Numbered from the stretch's first letter, positions 29,849-37,703 are shown. The stretch is DNA of 38,178 bases from Peptococcaceae bacterium (GCA_009782825.1 WRII01000025.1:1-38178), one strand, 5' to 3'. Notes: a model not told the origin generated them from the sequence alone. Numbers and translations are program-made.

Positions 29849-31039
29849 TTATTGAGTCAATCCCAATAAATAAAGAGCCGTTAGATAATAGGAATAGCCT
29901 ATTATCAGCAACCCCGGCACAAAAGCCAAATAGCATTTAAGATTAATTGGCTTTTTCTCAGCATACAATTCTCTCTCTGCACGCAAGCGCTGCACTTTCC
30001 CCTTGCTAACATGAAACAATGCTATAAAGAGCGGCAGCGTCAAGCCCGCAAAGACAACAATAATAATCAGAAACATGATAATCGTTTGGGCCACCATAAA
30101 GATAACATCCACATTGGCACTCTCCGCAGAAGCTCTTAACGCTTCCAATGTACTGCCCGGCTCAGAGGTCTCCCCTGCAGTCTCTGCCACCTCTTGACTC
30201 GGTATAAATGACACTGCCACAAAGGATAGCATAAGCACAACAAAGTTGTTCATAAAATGTACAATCATGCCGCAAAAGATAGAATTCGTTCTATAAACGA
30301 CAACACCTGCCACAGCCCCCATCAACGCCTGGGCAATAAATCTTTGAAAATCCATATGGAACAAGCCAAACAGGATAGCTGTCAGAATGATCCCGAAAAC
30401 AATACCGTTCTTCTGCAGCCCTTTCAGCACAACGCCCCGAAACAGGACTTCTTCACAGATAGCGGGCATCACAGCAACAAAAATAATCATAACAAATATG
30501 TTCGTTTCCGACATCATTGACGAGAGACCCGTAAGATCCGCCGTAGATCCGAATACCATCTCGACCAAAAGCATCACAATCGCTGCCAAAGCCATCACGA
30601 CCGGAAAAAGTGTAAGGGGCAGAGCCGCCGAGATGATCACCTCACTCACTTTCGGCTTGTTTAAACGCAGGACATCCTTAATCTTGTGTTGAGTGAGAAC
30701 AAGGATGAGAAGCGGCAGCCCCGCAAAAATCCCTATCTGATTGATCGCATTAAGCGCAAGTTGGAACGACATCTGATCGAGCAGCGCCTCCGGCAGCCAA
30801 AGACTCAGCAGCGGCCAGCCTAAAAGCAGCAATGCTACGACAGAGAAAGCTATCCCAGCTACAGCCGGCAGAGGAACCCGGCTCTTATCGTCAGCATTGA
30901 GCGGCGTACTGAGCAGAGAGGCCTCACCCCCAAAGGAAACTCCCTCTGACGAAAACGTAGTGTTATTTTGAGCGGTTTTATTTGGCAAAACAACGGTGTT
31001 AAGCTGCACGGCATCTTTCTCATAGCTCATATCGTCCAT
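29849..31039 (-). CDS. CPBP family intramembrane metalloprotease
   Basis: About 396 residues with a polar head of 60 residues, then membrane segments at about 62-85, 95-115, 130-180, 190-280 and 310-395. The glutamate protease motifs are intact: AICEEVLFRGVVLKGL (EExxxR), AILFGLFHMDF (FxxxH) and VHFMNN (HxxxN). CPBP proteases remove C-terminal residues from prenylated proteins in eukaryotes; in bacteria many act on bacteriocins or stress signals, with unknown substrates here. ATG 31039 is used, with AAAGAG nearby; ATG 31030 is also possible. The open frame further upstream overlaps a repeat element and looks non-coding. A very good promoter lies at 31231-31259. Confidence 0.82.
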   Translation of the reverse strand: MDDMSYEKDAVQLNTVVLPNKTAQNNTTFSSEGVSFGGEASLLSTPLNADDKSRVPLPAVAGIAFSVVALLLLGWPLLSLWLPEALLDQMSFQLALNAINQIGIFAGLPLLILVLTQHKIKDVLRLNKPKVSEVIISAALPLTLFPVVMALAAIVMLLVEMVFGSTADLTGLSSMMSETNIFVMIIFVAVMPAICEEVLFRGVVLKGLQKNGIVFGIILTAILFGLFHMDFQRFIAQALMGAVAGVVVYRTNSIFCGMIVHFMNNFVVLMLSFVAVSFIPSQEVAETAGETSEPGSTLEALRASAESANVDVIFMVAQTIIMFLIIIVVFAGLTLPLFIALFHVSKGKVQRLRAERELYAEKKPINLKCYLAFVPGLLIIGYSYYLTALYLLGLTQ

Positions 31040-31055
31040 CTCTTTTCTCTGAATA

Positions 31056-31092
31056 AATATTTTGGGGCAAAAAGTCAACTTGCATCACTTAT
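31056..31092. repeat. Dispersed near-palindrome, copy 3
   Basis: Core GGCAAAAAGTCAACTTGCA ends at 31084 with the same flanks (ATTTTGG and CTTAT) as the copy at 26181-26217. It lies just upstream of the CPBP gene start. With copy 4 in opposite orientation it makes a larger inverted repeat separated by 66 bases. Confidence 0.65.
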
Positions 31093-31150
31093 TTGGCTAT
31101 ATGAAGTATGTGTTCTTTCGCCAAGATACTATATAGGGGAGTGTCTGGGC

Positions 31151-31169
31151 TGCAAATTGACTTTTTGCA
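31151..31169. repeat. Dispersed near-palindrome, copy 4 (inverted)
   Basis: TGCAAATTGACTTTTTGCA is the exact reverse complement of copy 1 at 24931-24949 and faces copy 3 as an inverted pair. Confidence 0.7.
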
Positions 31170-31230
31170 GCGTAATCAAATTGATATATCTGTAAAAAAT
31201 TTAATTCCTCTTAAAACAGCACACAACGCC

Positions 31231-31259
31231 ATTATATCTTATGATAATAATTTTGTGAA
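31231..31259 (-). promoter_or_regulatory. Strong promoter for the CPBP protease gene
   Basis: Minus strand TTCACA (31254-31259), 17-base spacer, perfect TATAAT (31231-31236). The leader of about 190 bases contains the inverted pair of dispersed repeats at 31067-31169. Confidence 0.65.
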
Positions 31260-31311
31260 TAGGAAATTTTTCTCCTCTTTTCTCCTCTTCAAGAAGATCA
31301 CGCCCGGAAGA

Positions 31312-33504
31312 TCACGCCGGCTTCTTCATCGTCAACGAAATCCTATTCCGTTTCTCTTCCACACCCAGCACCCAAACCGTAACCACATCCCCCACCTTCA
31401 CCGCTTCCAGCGGATGCTTGATATAACGCTCACAAATCTGCGAGATATGGACCAGTCCGTCCTCATGGACGCCGATATCTACAAAAACACCGAAATCCAC
31501 CGCATTCCGTACAGTACCTGTCAGCTCCATGCCCACCTTGAGGTCGGCAATGGACAGAACATCGGTGCGCAGCAAGGGCTTGGGCAGTTCATCACGAGGA
31601 TCCCTGCCTGGTTTTTGCAGATCAGCGATGATGTCCTTCAACGTCGGTTCCCCAATATTCAATTTTTGAGCCAATGTCCGCAATCCCTGCTGCTGGGTCA
31701 GCTCCTTCAGGTTTTGTACACCTTGAGCGATTTTGGTGGTTAAAATGCCGCATTCTTTGAGAAGATTCTCGGCGGCGCCGTAGGACTCCGGATGAACTCC
31801 CGTGTTGTCCAGCGGGTTATCTCCGCCGGGAATGCGCAAAAAACCGACGCATTGTTCAAAGGCTTTGGGGCCAAGTTTGTTGACCTTAAGCAGTTGCCTG
31901 CGGTTGGTGAACACCCCGTTTTCCTCCCGATACGCGACAATGTTTTTGGCCACACTTTCATTGATGCCGGCAACCCGGCGCAGCAGAGCATGAGAGGCGG
32001 TGTTCAAGTCCACTCCCACACTGTTGACACAGCTTTCCACCACGCCGTCCAAAGCTTCTTCCAACTGGGTTTTGGGCATATCGTGCTGATACTGTCCTAC
32101 TCCGATGGATTTTGGATTGATTTTTACCAGTTCGGCCAGTGGATCCTGCATCCTTCTGGCAATAGAGACAGCGCTGCGGATAGAGACATCGAATTGAGGG
32201 AATTCCGCCGCGGCCAGCTTGGAGGCGGAGTATACGGAAGCTCCGGCTTCGTTGACAATCATGTAAGCCAATTGCGTATCGGGCAGTTCTTGAATCAGCC
32301 GGGCCACAAAGGCTTCGCTTTCCCGGGAGGCGGTACCGTTTCCAATAGCGATGGCGGAAACTTTATGCTTGCGGATGAGGCCCGTCAGGGTAACTGTGGC
32401 TTCGGTGACTTTATTCTGGGGCGGCGTGGGATAGATGACTGTGGTATCCAGGACTTTGCCGGTTCCGTCCACCACGGCGATTTTGCAGCCGGTCCGAAAG
32501 GCGGGATCCAGGCCCAGCACTACAGTGTCTTTGACCGGAGGCTGCATAAGAAGCTGGCGCAGATTTTTCGCAAAAACGGTAATGGCCGCAGCGGCGGCGT
32601 TCTGAGTCAGTGTGGCCCGCAGCTCCCGTTCCAGGGAAGGAAACATGAGCCGGGCAAAGCTGTCCTCACACGCTCGAGCTACATAATGGGAACCGTGGGA
32701 TGTGAGTGTTTCATCGCCGCCGGAAATGAGATACGTTTCCTTCATTAGGGCGATGGCGGCAGCGGCCTCGATCTGCACGGAGACTTTCAAGGCTTCCTCC
32801 CGTTCGCCCCGGTCTATGGCGAGAACCCGATGGGGGGCGATGCGGGCCACAGGTTCGGCAAAATCGTAGTACATGGTATAGACAGTTTCCGCTTCAGGAT
32901 CCGTAGCTTTGGCGGTGAGCCGGGCAGTACGGAGTAAAAATTGCCTCAAGTGTTTACGTAAGGCTGCGTCATCTGAAAAATCTTCAGCCAAAATATCCAT
33001 AGCCCCTTGGAGAGCTTCTTCGATAGAGGTACATTTTACAGGTGAGGCGTCGCCTGTGTCAGCATCGCCTTCCACAAAGGCGGCGGCCTCTTGGACAACA
33101 TCTATGTTATCTTGTTGTGCCAACAGAAGAACAGCCAGGGGTTCCAACCCTTTTTCCCGGGCCGCGGAGGCACGGGTTTTGCGCTTGGGCCGATAGGGGC
33201 GGTAGAGGTCTTCGGCTTCTGCCAATGTTGTGGCGCCTTCAATGGCCGTGAGAAGTTCCGGTGTAAGCTTCCCCTGTTCCTCAATAGATGTCAGGATCTC
33301 TTTCTGGCGTTTTTGCAAGCTGCGCAGATAGGTGAGCCGGTCGGATAGGTCACGCAGCACTTGATCATCCAAGGATCCGGTGGCTTCTTTTCTGTATCTG
33401 GCGATGAAGGGAATGGTATTGCCTGCATCAAGGAGAGCAACTGTGGAGTCCACTTGGGTCGGTCTGAGATGAAATTCCTGTGTCAGCTGTGCCTGAATGT
33501 CCAT
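31312..33504 (-). CDS. tex: Transcription accessory RNA-binding protein Tex
   Basis: Full-length Tex, 730 residues. Domains in order: N-terminal helical part with IPFIARYRKEATGSLDD and AEDLYRPYRPKRKTRA; YqgF-like fold near residues 325-440 (VLGLDPAFRTGCKIAVVDG); helix-hairpin-helix pair near 490-560 (GVDLNTASHALLRRVAGI); and an S1 RNA-binding domain near 645-720 (MELTGTVRNAVDFGVFVDIG). Tex binds nucleic acid and is linked to transcript elongation and toxin expression. A 15-residue Asp-rich insert (EGDADTGDASPVKC) is seen near residues 148-162. GGAGG lies ten bases before ATG 33504. The stop is followed by a 13-bp direct repeat GAAGATCACGCC(C/G). Confidence 0.95.
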   Translation of the reverse strand: MDIQAQLTQEFHLRPTQVDSTVALLDAGNTIPFIARYRKEATGSLDDQVLRDLSDRLTYLRSLQKRQKEILTSIEEQGKLTPELLTAIEGATTLAEAEDLYRPYRPKRKTRASAAREKGLEPLAVLLLAQQDNIDVVQEAAAFVEGDADTGDASPVKCTSIEEALQGAMDILAEDFSDDAALRKHLRQFLLRTARLTAKATDPEAETVYTMYYDFAEPVARIAPHRVLAIDRGEREEALKVSVQIEAAAAIALMKETYLISGGDETLTSHGSHYVARACEDSFARLMFPSLERELRATLTQNAAAAAITVFAKNLRQLLMQPPVKDTVVLGLDPAFRTGCKIAVVDGTGKVLDTTVIYPTPPQNKVTEATVTLTGLIRKHKVSAIAIGNGTASRESEAFVARLIQELPDTQLAYMIVNEAGASVYSASKLAAAEFPQFDVSIRSAVSIARRMQDPLAELVKINPKSIGVGQYQHDMPKTQLEEALDGVVESCVNSVGVDLNTASHALLRRVAGINESVAKNIVAYREENGVFTNRRQLLKVNKLGPKAFEQCVGFLRIPGGDNPLDNTGVHPESYGAAENLLKECGILTTKIAQGVQNLKELTQQQGLRTLAQKLNIGEPTLKDIIADLQKPGRDPRDELPKPLLRTDVLSIADLKVGMELTGTVRNAVDFGVFVDIGVHEDGLVHISQICERYIKHPLEAVKVGDVVTVWVLGVEEKRNRISLTMKKPA

Positions 33505-33558
33505 GTTGATGGCGCCTCCATAGTGGTTTTTTCAAGATGATATAGGGTTCTTTATTAT

Positions 33559-33567
33559 ATTATAACA
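33559..33567 (-). promoter_or_regulatory. Extended -10 promoter of tex
   Basis: Minus strand TGTTATAAT, a TGn extended -10 with a perfect TATAAT. The corresponding -35 is weak. It lies about 55 bases upstream of the tex start. Confidence 0.5.
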
Positions 33568-33635
33568 GAAAAAGTGGCATAAATAGACTTATACCATTAA
33601 ACTCATAAAACTCATACAGAATAAGGAGATTTTTT

Positions 33636-34076
33636 ATGTATAACAAAAAGGTCATTCCGCTTATCATCTTTTCACTGGCAGGGTTGGTTCTGATACTGGG
33701 CATCATTCAATTGGCACTGTTTCTGGCTCCACAACTGGACAGCATCAGTCAAGCCCGCGCGCAAGGTGTGGAAGAGCAGCAAATTACTGATTATTACCGC
33801 ACCCAGCTGGCGCCACAGAGCTTGTCGCACGTCATAAATATTCTTGGTTTTGTTCTGGTGCTTACGGCTATTGGATTGGTATCTCTGGGAGTGACCCGAA
33901 CACAGAATGGCGTTTATGCCGAGATAGATCATTCTAAATTCACACCTCAAGACACCCTAACGGGGGATCCGGAAGATGGCTTTAGCCCTGAAGTGAGTTC
34001 TGAAGGGGTTTCCGAAGAGGGCTCGGAGGGAGTTCCCGAAGATAACCCGGAAGGCTCGGAAGGGGATTCTGTTTGA
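33636..34076 (+). CDS. Small two-segment membrane protein with acidic tail
   Basis: A 146-residue protein: a first membrane segment at residues 8-30 (IPLIIFSLAGLVLILGIIQL), an extracellular or periplasm-side loop of about 35 residues, a second segment at 68-88 (ILGFVLVLTAIGLVSLGV), and a C-terminal Glu/Ser/Gly-rich tail with repeats such as SEGVSEEGSEGVPEDNPEG. The tail DNA shows degenerate short repeats. AAGGAG lies before ATG 33636. I do not recognise it. It diverges from tex, with the two promoters in the 130-base gap. Confidence 0.6.
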   Translation: MYNKKVIPLIIFSLAGLVLILGIIQLALFLAPQLDSISQARAQGVEEQQITDYYRTQLAPQSLSHVINILGFVLVLTAIGLVSLGVTRTQNGVYAEIDHSKFTPQDTLTGDPEDGFSPEVSSEGVSEEGSEGVPEDNPEGSEGDSV

Positions 34077-34127
34077 CAAAAGCAACCGTCTCTTCAGGAC
34101 GCAAGGGGAAGGAGATCATGGGGAGGT

Positions 34128-35204
34128 TCAGCGGCCTTTCTCCGCTTTCAACAGGGCTTCCATTTCGCCAAAGAGCAAAATCTTATGCCATTCGCCGTTT
34201 TCGCGGAAGACCGCGCCCGCTTCACCAGCGAGCAGTAGCACGCCGTCGCCAGTCGACAGACTTCCGTAGCAATCCCGCACCCAATCTGGAATGTCTGCCT
34301 CTTTGATGACGTTATTCTCGATCACCCACAGACCATCGTCATTTGTCGCCCAAACCTTGTCCTCATGCCACACCATATCCCGGAATGGCAGATTCGATGA
34401 GTCTTCATAGGGTTCCTCGTTTTCTACCCTTTCCCAACGGTCTCCACGACGGTGGAACGTCATACCCTTCGCGCCCGAAATGTACACCTCGCCGTCATCG
34501 CCGCAGCAGACGGTTTCCAAGTTTACGTTTGTGGGAATTGGAATCTGGCGGGCTTTCTTGCCATCAAATTGCCACACATCGCCCCTGCCGCCAACGAGGT
34601 AAATGTCTTGTTCGTTGAAGGCATCGAAGTCTTCAAAGCCATACCCCTCAACTGGGGCATTCTTGTCGAAAGGAAAGAACTGTGTAAAGGATTGCCACTT
34701 TCCTTTGCCCAAGCGTTTTCCGAATCCTCGGTTTCCCCCACAGGCGTACAGCCAGCCGTCGATCATTTTGAGCTTTGAGATACCGCCGCGCTCAAACGCC
34801 CCACTTTCGCCTCCAGACTGTTCATCAAATGTCGCGAGAGGCTCATCCAAAAACACTTGGCCGCTCCCCGCGATGAAAACACGTAACCCTGTACGTTCGT
34901 CGAGTTCTAGATCCGCATCATATGGCTCTATGCTAACAGAATGCCCTGTTGGTTTGAACGAAGCCCCAAGCACGACTGGTTCAAACCCATAAAGAAAGGA
35001 TGCACCCCACTGATTTCCGTCCCTTGAGAATGTAATTACGCCTTGAGGCGGCAGATCGCCATATTCTTCTTCTTGTTCAGAATCCATAACAGGTTCAGTA
35101 GCGAAATTGAATACGTTTTTGTTTCGGACTGCACAGTCACGAGTATAGAATTGCATTCCTTGTTCGTAAAAACAACCCTTGTAGTCATCAATAGAAAGTA
35201 GCAT
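34128..35204 (-). CDS. Beta-propeller-like protein of unknown function
   Basis: A 358-residue soluble protein with repeated short beta units containing GxxYxSGGxG-like and DVWxFDGKKxR patterns: YACGGNRGFGKRLGKGKWQ, IYLVGGRGDVWQFDGKKAR, VYISGAKGMTFHRRGDRWE and VWATNDDGLWVIENN. They look like blades of a 5-to-7-bladed propeller, with Trp-rich ends. No signal peptide. The N-terminal 45 residues (LSIDDYKGCFYEQGMQFYTR) differ. Proteins like this occur among Gram-negative genomes near toxin loci, so it could be an immunity or sensor protein; I cannot confirm. It has no short tandem repeats, unlike its neighbours, and it lies beside Rpn remnants, which suggests transfer. GGAGGG precedes ATG 35204. 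Confidence 0.55.
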   Translation of the reverse strand: MLLSIDDYKGCFYEQGMQFYTRDCAVRNKNVFNFATEPVMDSEQEEEYGDLPPQGVITFSRDGNQWGASFLYGFEPVVLGASFKPTGHSVSIEPYDADLELDERTGLRVFIAGSGQVFLDEPLATFDEQSGGESGAFERGGISKLKMIDGWLYACGGNRGFGKRLGKGKWQSFTQFFPFDKNAPVEGYGFEDFDAFNEQDIYLVGGRGDVWQFDGKKARQIPIPTNVNLETVCCGDDGEVYISGAKGMTFHRRGDRWERVENEEPYEDSSNLPFRDMVWHEDKVWATNDDGLWVIENNVIKEADIPDWVRDCYGSLSTGDGVLLLAGEAGAVFRENGEWHKILLFGEMEALLKAEKGR

Positions 35205-35317
35205 AACTGTCCCTCCAATTATTCATTTAGAAGCCCGAAGACACTATGTGTCAGCCGGAAAGTTGAGGTCTTGTGTTAGCCACTGACGAGGATACTTGTC
35301 CATGACTGCCATGTCCT

Positions 35318-35713
35318 TTGCCGCCGCACCCGCATACACCACTAACAAATAAGATGATTTTGCATTTTTTCGAGTTGCAAAAACTCCCAGAAAAAATTAC
35401 TAAAGATAACCTATTACTCTTGTGGCTGGCACTGTTTAAAGCGAATACCGAAGAGGAATTATTGAAAATTCAACAAATGGAGGTGCCGATAATGGATCAG
35501 GCTATTGGGGCTTACCGCAGTATTACAGCTTCACCGGAATTTCAAGAGATAGAGCGTTTGCGCGAAAAAGCCCGCCATGATGAAGCACAGGCTTTATACA
35601 ATGCTAAAAAAGAAGAACGCGAGAAATGGCAGGGTGTAGTGGCAGAAAAAGAGACAGAAAATGAAAACCTCCGCAAGAAACTTTCTGAACTTCAAGAAAG
35701 ATTGGAGAACTGA
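35318..35713 (+). pseudogene. Rpn-like transposase, 3' remnant
   Basis: The open frame of about 131 codons corresponds to the C-terminal part of the Rpn/PD-(D/E)XK family: LTNKMILHFFELQKLPEKI, LLLWLALFKANTEEELLKI, GAYRSITASPEFQEIERL, and a coiled-coil tail (EEREKWQGVVAEKETENEN). The nuclease half is absent: upstream in frame a TGA stands just before the TTG at 35318. The sequence is similar in type to the gene whose start is at both window ends. It is therefore a 5'-deleted copy of the same family. The first ten residues (MPPHPHTP) are probably not original. Confidence 0.75.
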
Positions 35714-35836
35714 TTATGTTAAAGCCTCAAATCAATAGCGGCTTTAGCATATATTTGTTACCCTAATGACTCCCATATAATTACATCCAGGCTGCGGGTG
35801 GTATCAGCTCCAGTTTACAAGGGGCTTGCCGCCCAG

Positions 35837-36203
35837 TCATGTCAGCTCGGTTTCGGACAGTTTCTTCAGCCAGAGCGACAAAAAATGCTGGCGCTCGTTT
35901 TCCGTGATCTGTTGGAGGAGTTCGCTGACCCTTTGGCTATGGATCGGCTTTTCGATTTAATGCTGCCGTCAGTCCTGTATCTTTTGCCAGCTTCGTTAGC
36001 AAGAGGTAAGGCCCGTAGACTTTTGTGGTTGCCGTAATATCCGGCGGGGTAGCACTACATTGTTTCCTGCTCGACGGGACAACCTTTCCTGTTTTCTCGT
36101 CAATTCTGCCAAGGCAGACCTGCTTGTTTCTTGCCTGCTTTTTCTCTTTGTCCCAGTAGCTTTCAACCGCGTAAAGATACGCTGCACCGTAATGTCTTTC
36201 CAT
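35837..36203 (-). pseudogene. IS1634-like transposase remnant inserted in an integrase gene
   Basis: Frame one (36203-35937) reads YLYAVESYWDKEKKQARNKQ and VCLGRIDEKTGKVVPS, the N-terminus of IS1634-type transposases (YxxxxESYWDKEKKQxR). A second frame (35940-35837) reads QRVSELLQQITENERQHFLS and LWLKKLSETEL, a more internal part of the same family. The intervening section is missing and the two parts are in different frames. The start at 36203 reuses codons of an integrase remnant. No terminal inverted repeats could be assigned. The catalytic DDE residues are gone. Confidence 0.6.
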
Positions 36204-36312
36204 TGTAAAGCAAGCGCCTCTCCCTTTCTCAGGCCAGAATACATAATGTAAAGGAAATTGAAATCACCTTGTTTGATGCTCTTAAGATCGGGCCGTTTGG
36301 GGCTTGATTTCT
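36190..36312 (-). pseudogene. Tyrosine recombinase (phage integrase) remnant
   Basis: The minus-strand frame reads KSIKQGDFNFLYIMYSGLRK and GEALALQWKDI. This is the integrase region around the first catalytic Arg (xTGLRKGExLALxWxDI) of tyrosine recombinases. Upstream and downstream parts of the gene are missing, and the 3' side is fused to the IS1634-like remnant. It indicates that a prophage or integrative element once sat here. Confidence 0.6.
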
Positions 36313-36356
36313 TTTTCTATCAGGGTGCGTCGCGGATTTCAATTTCCTTTACATTA
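36244..36356. repeat. Exact 22-bp inverted repeat inside the phage remnant
   Basis: The 22 bases at 36244-36265 (beginning TAATGTAAAGGAAATTG) are the exact reverse complement of 36335-36356, with a 69-base loop. The left arm is integrase coding sequence and the right arm adjoins a phage structural gene remnant. Nothing in these genes requires this symmetry, so it is a rearrangement scar or recombination site. Confidence 0.8.
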
Positions 36357-36357
36357 C

Positions 36358-36501
36358 CTGCCGGAGGACACGAGCAAGACAGGGATAGAGTACGCGATAG
36401 GCCGGGTTCCAACAGATGAGATTATTAAAAAGTACAGGGATGGCGGCGCTCATTGTCGCTATCCTTTTATCATTTCCAGTGTCAATGATTATGGGGCATA
36501 A
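36358..36501 (+). pseudogene. Phage neck/tail-terminator protein remnant
   Basis: The frame encodes LPEDTSKTGIEYAIGRVPTD and EIIKKYRDGGAHCRYPFII, ending SSVNDYGA. The layout Y-(A/S)-I-x-x-VPT-(E/D)-x-I-(I/V)-K-(K/R)-Y-x-D-G resembles the Siphoviridae neck or tail-completion protein that is often misnamed chloramphenicol resistance protein in Clostridia genomes. About 48 residues remain out of roughly 150; both ends are lost. Confidence 0.5.
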
Positions 36502-36546
36502 TGGGGCATAAAATGGCAATTGACAATGTGGCGGAAATGGCGCATA

Positions 36547-36578
36547 ATAAAGGCAGGTGTTAGCGCACCTGCCTTTAT
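36547..36578. terminator. Perfect 13-bp hairpin, probable bidirectional terminator
   Basis: ATAAAGGCAGGTG (36547-36559) pairs with CACCTGCCTTTAT (36566-36578), loop of 6. A-rich and U-rich ends on both sides let it act in either direction. Confidence 0.65.
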
Positions 36579-36627
36579 CGGGTACACCGCAACGCGGTGG
36601 CAAAGAGCCAAAACTAGTTTATCAGTA

Positions 36628-36667
36628 AAATAAACCGCCCAACCTTTGCGCAAGGGGCGGTTTATTT
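36628..36667 (-). terminator. Terminator of the Hol-Tox-like gene
   Basis: AAATAAACCGCCC (36628-36640) pairs with GGGCGGTTTATTT (36655-36667), 13 bp. On the minus strand it overlaps the toxin stop codon and is followed by TTTATTTTA. The overlap of stem and stop is typical of type I toxin genes. Confidence 0.8.
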
Positions 36668-36754
36668 GCGTTCGTCGTCCTTGTGACTATTGAAGAACGC
36701 TATAGCAAGATTCGCTACAGCAATCAAAAGTGTCAGAACTTCAAAAACGCTCAT
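36662..36754 (-). CDS. Hol-Tox-like small membrane peptide (putative type I toxin)
   Basis: A 30-residue peptide. It starts MSVFEVLTLLIAVANLAIAF and ends with a charged tail NSHKDDERK. The form (MSxFExLxLxIAFxxLxxxxx plus short basic/acidic tail) matches the putative holin-like toxin family of small single-membrane peptides, related to BsrG/TxpA type I toxins in which an antisense RNA is the antidote. A perfect AAAGGAGGTGA ends eight bases before ATG 36754. A strong terminator overlaps the stop. It lies among phage tail-gene remnants, a place where such loci often sit. I could not identify the antisense RNA promoter. The gene is too short for ordinary ORF cut-offs. Confidence 0.7.
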   Translation of the reverse strand: MSVFEVLTLLIAVANLAIAFFNSHKDDERK

Positions 36755-36853
36755 AGGCAGTCACCTCCTTTCGGAGGCCCTACCACCGCACCCGTGACCC
36801 ATGCTCCTATTTTAACAAATTGCAGTGAATATGTCGACAAGGAGTGAAATCCA

Positions 36854-36964
36854 ATGATTACAATAAACGGTATAGAACTAAACTTCGATATAACATCCCC
36901 CTTAGACATTGAGCGACATCATGCCATTGTTTTTTCGGGGTTTTTGGGGGGGCTATTGAGGTAG
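36854..36964 (+). pseudogene. Phage tail-region protein remnant (DUF6673-like)
   Basis: ATG 36854 behind AAGGAG opens 36 codons: MITINGIELNFDITSPLDIE and then RHHAIVFSGFLGGLLR. The first 20 residues look like the start of DUF6673-type phage proteins, which lie between tail tube and tape measure genes. After IERHH similarity ends and the sequence becomes a run of G, so the gene is cut off there, next to the IS-like unit at 36953. Confidence 0.4.
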
Positions 36965-37597
36965 CTGTCGACGCCTACGACCAAAACCCGCGACAACATT
37001 GATTGCGCCGATGAGTGTCGTGGTTTTAGGAACCGGAAGTTCTTGCGCCAGGCGGCTAAGACGCTTCAGGAGTCCTTTAGCTTGCAGTTTTATGGCACTT
37101 ATATGCTGCTCATACACTGTGCACAGAAGAGAAAGCAAGAGGCCGGCTGCCTGCTCTCCCCGTTCCCTGAACTGATTGATCCAGCGCCTAATGGTTGAGG
37201 TGTCGGCAGGACAGCTGCTTAAACTCAGATCGCCCCTTTCTTCGGTTTCCAAGATTACCAACTCTATGACCTCGGTTTTGTAATACTTATATGACATGAT
37301 AAAATCCGGGATGAGTGATGGGTATGTATTACAAGCACAGCAATGAGCTTGGGCTATTCAGCCATCGTGACGTTCGCCTTTTTCATCTTTAACATGCTGT
37401 GGGTATGAACCATGAAGTGTAAGTGGCCCACCGCAGCGGGGGCATAAGACAGCACCGCGCTCAGTCTGTTCTTTTGCTGTATGCATAACTCCGACTCTGT
37501 CGTAAAAATTCGATTTGCAAATTGTTCCTATGTTGAGTATAATCAAATCGCTTGGTAGCAAGAGAAAAGGGCTCTGAGGGATTACATGCTCTAACAT
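36953..37597 (-). pseudogene. DUF6431-like transposon-associated protein with one in-frame TGA
   Basis: A 215-codon frame on the minus strand, interrupted only by TGA at 37358-37360. The N-terminal part has a zinc ribbon, VLCPRCGGPLTLHGSYPQH and, after the stop, AQAHCCACNTYPSLIPDFIM. The C-terminal part has a helix-turn-helix (ADTSTIRRWINQFRERG). DUF6431 proteins of Clostridia have the order CPRCGG...HDGW...HCxxC...LIPDF...STIRRW; the TGA stands where I expect the Trp after HDG, so a single TGG to TGA change explains it. These genes are repeated in genomes and are probably insertion-sequence components. The downstream half could still be translated from an internal ATG (37297). Confidence 0.6.
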
Positions 37598-37626
37598 GTA
37601 ACATGAAAACCTCGTTGCCCTTTTCT
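37563..37626. other. Nested three-stem hairpin at the head of the DUF6431-like gene
   Basis: Outer stem AGAAAAGGGC (37563-37572) / GCCCTTTTCT (37617-37626); middle GAGG (37576-37579) / CCTC (37610-37613); inner TTACATG (37582-37588) / CATGTAA (37595-37601). The predicted start ATG 37597 lies in the inner stem, so it could block translation, or it could be the end structure of a transposable element. On the plus strand it ends in TTTATT, so a plus-strand terminator is also possible. Confidence 0.55.
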
Positions 37627-37675
37627 TTATTGCACTCTCTTTTTATGGTCTTCGGATTGATTATATCATAATCCT

Positions 37676-37703
37676 AAATGGCCATTGTAGACGGCCATTT
37701 TTA
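37676..37703 (+). terminator. Plus-strand rho-independent terminator
   Basis: AAATGGCC (37676-37683) / GGCCATTT (37693-37700), loop of 9, followed by TTA after the U-run. Phage gene arrays often end this way; no intact plus-strand gene precedes it. Confidence 0.55.

Noticed and set aside
35798-36037. Plus-strand frame of 79 codons
   Set aside because: It is antisense to the IS1634-like remnant, which has recognisable protein motifs.
37358-37360. Programmed UGA recoding (selenocysteine)
   Set aside because: Relatives are expected to have Trp, not Cys, at this site and I see no SECIS-like hairpin right after it; a point mutation is simpler.
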